From positions 372,001 to 436,000 of the forward strand of contig NZ_RQJW01000005.1 of NCBI RefSeq assembly GCF_004028635.1: a DNA stretch of 64,000 bases, in the 5' to 3' direction. Each line of letters starts with the position of its first letter. The first letter of the stretch is position 1. Below are positions 59,304 through 64,000 of this stretch, in pieces. The notes beneath the pieces were generated by a model that worked only from the letters and a program-made list of their open reading frames with translations, was not told the origin of the DNA and made no database searches. The position numbers and the translations under genes are program-made. Source of the DNA: Streptomyces cyaneus. Lineage in GTDB: Bacteria > Actinomycetota > Actinomycetes > Streptomycetales > Streptomycetaceae.

Positions 59304-59325
59304 CGATTAGCTCTGCGATTAGCTC
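59304..59325. repeat. Direct repeat CGATTAGCTC x2 upstream of dmdR1
   Basis: Two identical 10-mers separated by TG lie 11 bases upstream of the dmdR1 start codon, in the leader or promoter. They do not match the canonical iron box TTAGGTTAGGCTCACCTAA. Confidence 0.6.
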
Positions 59326-59588
59326 AGCCGGAAGCGAGACAGCTCCACGGCGCGTGCGCTGGCCCTGCAGTCAATTCTGCCGGATACCACAGACAACCGT
59401 GCCGCGCCGTTGAAAGCAGGGGGTTATATGGCCGCACCTCCCCGCGGCGCCGGCACGCGGACGGGCGTCTGTAACGGGCCGCCGCAGGCATCCGGCCGTA
59501 TTGACACCACACTGGTCCAGACCGCACGGTGATCCGCGACACACCCCACCCGACCACCCGACGCGACCGCCACCCCGGAGGGCCCCGC

Positions 59589-60344
59589 ATGAGCGACAGC
59601 AAGCCGGCCGACCAGTTCTTCGACGCCGCCATCGGCCTGCTGCAGCGGGTCCGTGACGAGGAGGCCGAGAGCATCGAGGCAGCCGGCACCCTGCTCGCCG
59701 ACACCGTCGCCACCGGCGGCCGGCTCTTCGCCTTCGGCGCCGGCCACTCCTCCCTCGCAGCCCAGGACGTCGTCTACCGCGCGGGCGGCCTCGCCCTGAT
59801 GAACCTGCTCGCCGTCCCCGGCGTCGTAGGCGTCGACGTCATGCCCGCCACCCTCGGCTCCGCCCTGGAACGCGTGGACGGCCTCGCGAGCGCGGTCCTG
59901 GACAGCTCCCCCCTCCGCGACGGCGACGCCCTCGTGATCATCTCCCTCTCGGGCCGCAACGCCCTCCCCGTCGAGATGGCCATGCACGCCCGCACCCTCG
60001 GCGCCAGGGTCATCGGCGTGACATCGGTGGCGTACGCCTCGGAGACGACGTCCCGCCACGTCTCGGGCACCTACCTCAAGGACCACTGCGACATCGTCCT
60101 CGACTCGAAGATCGCGATCGGCGACGCGGAACTCACCCTCGACGCGATCCCGGCCCCCTTCGCCCCCGCGTCCACGGTCGTCACCAGCGCGCTCCTCCAG
60201 GCCGTCATGGCCACGGCAGCCGCCACCCTGGCCGCCCGCGGCATCGAGCCCCCACTCCTGCGCTCCGGCAACGTGGACGGCGGCCACGAGTGGAACCGCC
60301 AGGTGTTCGAGAAGTACGGCGACCGGATCTTCTACCGGCACTGA
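59589..60344 (+). CDS. SIS-domain sugar-phosphate-binding protein
   Basis: The 251-residue protein has an SIS (sugar isomerase) fold: LFAFGAGHSSLAAQDVVYRAGG, VIISLSGRNALPVEMAMHART and GARVIGVTSVAY. It lacks a DNA-binding domain, so it is an enzyme or sensor, not an RpiR regulator. Similar proteins act on N-acetyl sugar phosphates (UPF0309-like). Its 3' end, including the stop codon, lies in a three-copy 16-bp tandem repeat. Confidence 0.88.
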   Translation: MSDSKPADQFFDAAIGLLQRVRDEEAESIEAAGTLLADTVATGGRLFAFGAGHSSLAAQDVVYRAGGLALMNLLAVPGVVGVDVMPATLGSALERVDGLASAVLDSSPLRDGDALVIISLSGRNALPVEMAMHARTLGARVIGVTSVAYASETTSRHVSGTYLKDHCDIVLDSKIAIGDAELTLDAIPAPFAPASTVVTSALLQAVMATAAATLAARGIEPPLLRSGNVDGGHEWNRQVFEKYGDRIFYRH

Positions 60345-60379
60345 CAGCTACCGACACTGACAGCTACCGGCACTCACAA
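60332..60379 (+). repeat. 16-bp tandem repeat (CTACCGGCACTGACAG) x3 across the SIS stop codon
   Basis: Units at 60332, 60348 and 60364; the third is slightly changed. The first unit encodes the last residues YRH and the TGA. Confidence 0.88.
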
Positions 60380-60391
60380 CGCATCGCTACT

Positions 60392-61861
60392 TCAAGCGTC
60401 CGAGCCCCTCGAACCCTCCGAGCCTCTCGAACCCTTCGAGCCCAGCGCCCCCGCCAAATCCAACGCGGAAGCGATCCGCACCGCCACCCCCTCCGCATAC
60501 ACCGCATCGCCCCGCTCGAACGCAGTGCGCCCGGCACCCCGCAGAAACGTCACGACCCCCAGCGTCCGCCCCCGGCTCCGCAACACCGCACACAGCGCGT
60601 GCACCGTCTCCGCCGGCCACTGCCGGCCCACCGCCCACGCACGCGCCTGCTCCGCCGGCACATCACCGGCGTCGGCCCGCACGGACCCGGCCCGCGCCAC
60701 ACACCGCAACGCCGGATGCCCCTCGCCGTACCGCACCGGCAACCCGGCCTCCCCGCCGAGCAGACTCGGCCCCGGCGCCCCGGAGGGCGTCACCGCGACC
60801 CGAACCAGCCGCACCGACCCCGCCGTGTCCGCATCCAGGAGCTCCCCGCCCGCGACCCGGTCGATCAGCGCATGATCGGCGAACCCGGCCAGCGCGAAGT
60901 CCAGATGTACCGTCGCCGCCTCCGCAGGGTCCTCGCACTCCGCGGCAGCCCGCGCGGCCCGATGCAGCTGATTCGTGCGGAACCGCAGCTGCGCCCCCTC
61001 CTGCTCCGCCTGCTTGCCCTCGGTCACGTCCTGGAAGAGCCAGCCCACCCCCAACGGCACCGGCTCCTCCGCGAGCGGCGAGGCCAGCCGTACGAAGCCA
61101 CACCGCCAGCACCGACGCCGCTCACCCTCCGGTGTCCGCACACTCACCCAGATCTCGGCCGGCGCGGGCGGCGCACCCTCCGCCAGCACATGCGTGAGCG
61201 CGCTCTCCAGCTCCTCGACCCCCTGGGCGAGCAACTCCCCGAGCGGCCGCCCGAGCACGGACGTACGCCCGATACCCAGCGCCCGAGCGGCATGAGCGTT
61301 CACCACCGCAGGCCGCAGATCCGCGTCGACGAGCACCACACCCCACGACGCGTCCTCGAACAGTGCCTCGCTCAGCGCGATCGACCGCTCCAGATCGATC
61401 TGCACATGCACCTCGCTGAAGGCGCAGTACAGCCCGGCAGGCTTACCGTCCGGACCGCGCACGGCCGCCGACTGCGTCCGTACGAGCACCCGCCCGCCGT
61501 CCTTGGTCAGCAGGGCGAACTCATGGACCTGCCGCCCGGGCGCCTGCATGGCGGCCATCAGCCGCCCCTCGACCTCCTCGGCATCGGCCTCGCGCACGGC
61601 CCACCCCGCGAACCCGTGCCGCCCCACGGCCTCGGCCGCAGTCCACCCCAGGATCCGCTCCGCCTCACGATTCCAATGGGTGACGACCCCGTCCGCGTCG
61701 AAGGCGCACAAGGCCGCGTCCATGCCGTCCAGCAGCGCGGCCAGCAGATCCGAGCCGCCTGCAGAACCCTCCGAACCACCTGCCGAACCGTCCGGACCAT
61801 CCCGCTCGGGTTCGTCCGGCCCCAGCTCGTCGGTGGTCCCACTACGCCGGGAAGCACTCAC
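60392..61861 (-). CDS. PAS-PAS-GAF sensor protein without a recognisable output domain
   Basis: The 489-residue protein has a first PAS domain at about 40-150 (LLAALLDGMDAALCAFDADG, WNREAERILGWTAAEAVGR), a second at 160-280 (WGVVLVDADLRPAVVNAHAA, VGWLFQDVTEGKQAEQE) and a GAF-like domain at 300-470. No HisKA, HATPase, PP2C, GGDEF or helix-turn-helix follows. In Streptomyces, related PAS/GAF proteins usually end in PP2C phosphatase (RsbU-like) modules, so this may be a sensor-only partner or have lost its effector. The last residues (SKGSRGSEGSRGSDA) come from an 18-bp repeat. Confidence 0.87.
   Translation of the reverse strand: MSASRRSGTTDELGPDEPERDGPDGSAGGSEGSAGGSDLLAALLDGMDAALCAFDADGVVTHWNREAERILGWTAAEAVGRHGFAGWAVREADAEEVEGRLMAAMQAPGRQVHEFALLTKDGGRVLVRTQSAAVRGPDGKPAGLYCAFSEVHVQIDLERSIALSEALFEDASWGVVLVDADLRPAVVNAHAARALGIGRTSVLGRPLGELLAQGVEELESALTHVLAEGAPPAPAEIWVSVRTPEGERRRCWRCGFVRLASPLAEEPVPLGVGWLFQDVTEGKQAEQEGAQLRFRTNQLHRAARAAAECEDPAEAATVHLDFALAGFADHALIDRVAGGELLDADTAGSVRLVRVAVTPSGAPGPSLLGGEAGLPVRYGEGHPALRCVARAGSVRADAGDVPAEQARAWAVGRQWPAETVHALCAVLRSRGRTLGVVTFLRGAGRTAFERGDAVYAEGVAVRIASALDLAGALGSKGSRGSEGSRGSDA
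60401..60443 (-). repeat. 18-bp tandem repeat at the 3' end of the PAS/GAF gene
   Basis: CGAGCCCCTCGAACCCTC and a near-identical copy, plus a partial third unit, encode the C-terminal SKGSRGSEGSRG repeat. Confidence 0.85.
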
Positions 61862-61996
61862 CTGGACCCCCTGCCAAGCTGCGTCCGCACGTACGACGCG
61901 TCCGTTCGCTCACTTGCAATCATCTAACTCGAACGTGACGCAGCACACACCGTGTTCCCCAAGATTGAAGGAATCGTTGTACGCGCCGCTCCGCGA
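61862..61996. promoter_or_regulatory. Short region between the GNAT and PAS/GAF genes
   Basis: The 135 bases upstream of the PAS/GAF gene contain an A/T-richer patch (TTGCAATCATCTAACTCGA, near 61914-61932) suitable for its promoter. Confidence 0.4.
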
Positions 61997-62455
61997 CTAC
62001 TCCAGCCGCAGGTCGAACCACTCATCGGTCTCGCCGTCCAGCACATACCGATCGGTCTCGACGAACCCGCGCGCCTCGGCGAACCGCAGCCCGTCCTCGT
62101 TGACCGCCAGCACACAGGTCTCGATCACCCTGGCGCCCAGCACGCGCGCGTGGGCGAGCCCCTCCTCGTACAGCTGCGTGCCGTACCCGCGCCGCCGGTA
62201 CTCGGGCAGCACGCGCGCGATGACCGTCGCCACCGCGTCCTCACCCTCCGGCGGCCGCACGGTCGAGCAGCCGACGAGGACGTCACCGACGTACGCGTTC
62301 CGCAGGCGGTACCGCCCGCTGCGCTCCCGTACCTCGTCGAGATCCATGGCCGCGGGCGGAACGATCACGTTGTGGACGTGCCGCCACTCCTGAAGCATGA
62401 CCTCGCCGTCGACCGGCGCTGTCCGAAATCCGGAAAGGTCAGACACGAGCGCCAC
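61997..62455 (-). CDS. GNAT-family N-acetyltransferase
   Basis: The 152-residue protein has the acetyl-CoA loop in RVLPEYRRRGYGTQLYEEGL and the family ending NEDGLRFAEARGFVETDRYVL. Substrate unknown. Its GTG start overlaps the end of the RidA gene by 17 bases, so both are cotranscribed and probably translationally coupled. A second in-frame GTG at 62446 is possible. Confidence 0.88.
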   Translation of the reverse strand: MALVSDLSGFRTAPVDGEVMLQEWRHVHNVIVPPAAMDLDEVRERSGRYRLRNAYVGDVLVGCSTVRPPEGEDAVATVIARVLPEYRRRGYGTQLYEEGLAHARVLGARVIETCVLAVNEDGLRFAEARGFVETDRYVLDGETDEWFDLRLE

Positions 62456-62849
62456 TCCCCCGCCGGGCGTAGACCTCGATCTCGATCTTCATACGAGGGT
62501 CGGCGAGCCCGCACATCATCATCGTCGCCGCCGGCCGCACGTCCCCGAAGTACCGCCGCAGCACCGGCCAGCACGGCTCGAAGTCCGCCCGCTCCGGCAA
62601 CAGGTACCGCACCCGCACCACATCGCCGAACGAACACCCCGCCTCCTCCAGCGCGGCCCCCACGTTCCGCAGACACTGCTCGGCCTGCTCCACCACGTCC
62701 TCGGAGATCGTCATCGACGCATAGTCGAACCCGGTCGTCCCCGACACATGCACCCAGTCCCCGTCGACCACGGCACGCGCGTACCCGATCTGCTCCTCGA
62801 ACGTCGAACCGCTGAGGATCGCCTGCCGTACCGCCTGCTGCTCTGTCAT
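62439..62849 (-). CDS. RidA/YjgF-family enamine deaminase
   Basis: The 136-residue protein shows the RidA pattern: HVSGTTGFDYA, ISEDVVEQAEQCLRNVGAALEEAG, VVRVRYLLPE and the C-terminal KIEIEVYARR, where the usual Arg-x-x-hydrophobic substrate motif is altered (ADPRMKIEIEVYA). It probably hydrolyses reactive imines or enamines. It heads a two-gene unit with the GNAT gene. Confidence 0.88.
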   Translation of the reverse strand: MTEQQAVRQAILSGSTFEEQIGYARAVVDGDWVHVSGTTGFDYASMTISEDVVEQAEQCLRNVGAALEEAGCSFGDVVRVRYLLPERADFEPCWPVLRRYFGDVRPAATMMMCGLADPRMKIEIEVYARRGSGARV

Positions 62850-62929
62850 GTACGGAACGCTAGGTGACCTGCACTGATACGTCTATCGCGTAACCAACCT
62901 CCTGACAGCGGGGCCGCGTACTTCGGAAA

Positions 62930-63300
62930 GGAGGTCACTCGCTCCCCGACCACAAGGTCGCCGAGTGACCAGCCCCAGTCATCACGATCGGCATGATCAG
63001 GGAGGTGCACTGATGACTACGTTTCCTGCAGGCGAGCAAACCCACCAGGCTGTGCTTCCTCAGCAGCCTGCTCTGGAATTCGTGGGAGCAGACACCCCTG
63101 GGAGTAGGGACGAAACGGCTCACGGACGCCCCGCCACCGCGCGGGGCACCGGCAGGGAACATGGGCGAGGGGAGACTGGCGGGCACGGCACCAGGGCCCG
63201 TCGGCGTCACGCCAAGCGCGCCGCCGCTGCGGCGAAGGAGGCAGAGAACGGGAGCGGTGACGCTCCCACACATATCCGGTCGTACACAGGTGGCGTGGGC
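62930..63300 (+). ncRNA. Candidate omega-RNA (HEARO-type) of the IscB locus
   Basis: Strong hairpins line up directly before the conserved IscB domain: GGTCACTCG/CGAGTGACC with an inner GACC/GGTC (62933-62970), GCCCCGC/GCGGGGC (63128-63147) and GGGAGCG-GTGA-CGCTCCC with a GNRA tetraloop (63250-63267). Codon third positions over 63016-63120 are close to 50% G/C, unlike coding DNA here, which argues for an RNA gene. IscB systems carry their guide-bearing omega-RNA in exactly this place. Exact ends are uncertain. Confidence 0.65.
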
Positions 63301-64000
63301 GCGGGCAGAGTCTTCGTGCTGTCCAAAGAAGGGCAACCACTCATGCCCTGCCACCCTGCCCGGGCCCGCGAACTCCTCGGCAAGGGTCGAGCCGTCGTCG
63401 CCCGGCAAGCCCCCTTCACCATCCGCATCAAGGACCGCACGCGAGCCGAATCGGCAGTCGACGGCGTGCAACTACGCATCGACCCCGGCTCCAAGGGCAC
63501 CGGCCTCGTCCTCACCGACGAGAAGAAGGAAACCGACGAACACGGCACCACCGTCACCGTCCGACGCGCCCTCATCTCCATCGAGCTCCAGCATCGCGGC
63601 GACCAGATCCGAGCGTGCATGCGTCAGCGTGCCGGATACCGACACAGACGGCGATCCGCCAACTGCCGCTACCGAGCGCCCCGCCACGACAACCGCACCC
63701 ACCCGGCGGGATGGCTACCGCCCTCCCTTCGCCATCGCGTCGACACCACCTGCTCCCTCGCGAACCGCCTGAGCCGCTACGCCCCCGTCAGCGAGATCCA
63801 CGTGGAAAACGTCGCCTTCGACACCCACTCCATGAGCGCGGGCAGAACCCTCAGAGGAGCCGAACACGAGCAAGGAACACTCGCCGGAACCGACGATCGC
63901 GCCCACCTACGCGCCAAGTGGAACAACGCCTGCGCCTACTGCGACGCCACCGGCGTCCCCCTCAACATCGAGCACCTCACACCCCGCAGCCGAGGAAGCT
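63013..64000 (+). CDS. iscB: IscB-type RNA-guided endonuclease (HNH inserted in RuvC), truncated by the window edge
   Basis: A frame is open from ATG 63013 (GGGAGG 6 bases upstream) to the end of the window. Conserved parts, numbered from that ATG, are the PLMP motif (109-112), RuvC-I LRIDPGSKGTG with Asp157, the Arg-rich bridge helix RQRAGYRHRRRSANCRYRA, and RuvC-II EIHVENVAFD with Glu265. The start of an HNH domain follows (CAYCDATGVPLNIEH, His321). This is the IscB order, ancestral to Cas9. All visible catalytic residues are kept. The first 99 codons are not conserved and overlap the candidate omega-RNA, so the real start is probably nearer GTG 63295. RuvC-III and the rest of HNH lie beyond 64000. 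Confidence 0.88.
   Translation, partial: MTTFPAGEQTHQAVLPQQPALEFVGADTPGSRDETAHGRPATARGTGREHGRGETGGHGTRARRRHAKRAAAAAKEAENGSGDAPTHIRSYTGGVGAGRVFVLSKEGQPLMPCHPARARELLGKGRAVVARQAPFTIRIKDRTRAESAVDGVQLRIDPGSKGTGLVLTDEKKETDEHGTTVTVRRALISIELQHRGDQIRACMRQRAGYRHRRRSANCRYRAPRHDNRTHPAGWLPPSLRHRVDTTCSLANRLSRYAPVSEIHVENVAFDTHSMSAGRTLRGAEHEQGTLAGTDDRAHLRAKWNNACAYCDATGVPLNIEHLTPRSRGS

Noticed and set aside
59304..59325. DmdR iron box
   Set aside because: CGATTAGCTC direct repeats do not match the 19-bp palindromic iron box.
62933..62970. Terminator hairpin of an upstream gene
   Set aside because: The neighbouring RidA gene points away on the other strand, and the hairpin fits better as the first stem of the omega-RNA.
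63013..64000. TnpB or a generic HNH homing endonuclease
   Set aside because: The PLMP motif, Arg-rich bridge helix and HNH inserted after RuvC-II are the IscB order. TnpB has no HNH.
1..64000. tRNA or rRNA genes
   Set aside because: No cloverleaf-like or rRNA-like segment was recognised while reading the intergenic regions on both strands; a dedicated scan was not possible.

Overview
The window is chromosomal DNA of a Streptomyces or very close relative. GC is very high with strong G/C third-position bias. It carries an AfsK-type kinase gene, a DmdR1-type iron regulator, an SCO4402-family gene, many start/stop overlaps (ATGA, GTGA), leaderless-looking genes and a dispersed repeat that I recognise from many Streptomyces genomes. 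From memory, the left and right ends follow the order of the S. coelicolor SCO4423 (afsK) to SCO4394 (dmdR1) region. The middle (about 8.5-43 kb) is rich in accessory lipid/CoA metabolism genes.

Layout. 0-2.3 kb: the end of a lipid-transfer/thiolase gene, a DUF35 Zn-ribbon gene and a crotonase. 2.3-8.5 kb: secreted protein, AfsK-like kinase, VOC protein, TetR regulator, Lrp/LysE pair. 8.5-15.3 kb: F420-type oxidoreductase, acyl-CoA dehydrogenase, second lipid-transfer protein, two FMN split-barrel proteins, two acetyltransferases, a second DUF35 gene and DoxX. 15.4-26.5 kb: secreted tannase-like hydrolase, chimeric regulator with a DUF4097/ABC export operon, flavin monooxygenase, MerR/MFS pair, gene debris and a Tat-exported amine oxidase. 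26.5-43.3 kb: NDP-forming acyl-CoA synthetase, crotonase, flavin reductase, MFS, GlxA-type regulator, alcohol dehydrogenase, three acyl-CoA dehydrogenases, SDR, cyclase-family enzyme and acyl-CoA ligase. 43.5-47 kb: EF-hand protein, STAS anti-anti-sigma factor, ECF-like sigma factor and an unusual anti-sigma fusion. 47-63 kb: mostly core genes, including purU, SCO4402 family, a solute-binding lipoprotein, XRE/TPR regulator, primase-like protein, ABC exporter, dmdR1, SIS, PAS/GAF, GNAT and RidA. 63-64 kb: the 5' part of an IscB-type RNA-guided nuclease gene that runs off the window, preceded by structured DNA that probably encodes its omega-RNA.

Two systems stand out. First, nine copies of one inverted repeat, CTGACGnnnCGTCAG, lie in six intergenic regions. 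All six precede CoA-, flavin- or DoxX-type genes scattered over 31 kb, which suggests one undescribed catabolic regulon. The gene content resembles steroid or other cyclic-acid side-chain degradation: aldolase-like thiolases with DUF35 partners, a heteromeric acyl-CoA dehydrogenase pair, and a ring-opening cyclase-family enzyme. The substrate cannot be read from the sequence. Second, the IscB/omega-RNA locus retains every RuvC and HNH residue visible before the edge.

A further theme is repeats. Several families of short tandem repeats sit at gene 3' ends or across start or stop codons. The 41-bp dispersed repeat occurs inside an acyl-CoA dehydrogenase gene, in gene leaders, and as an inverted pair between convergent genes.
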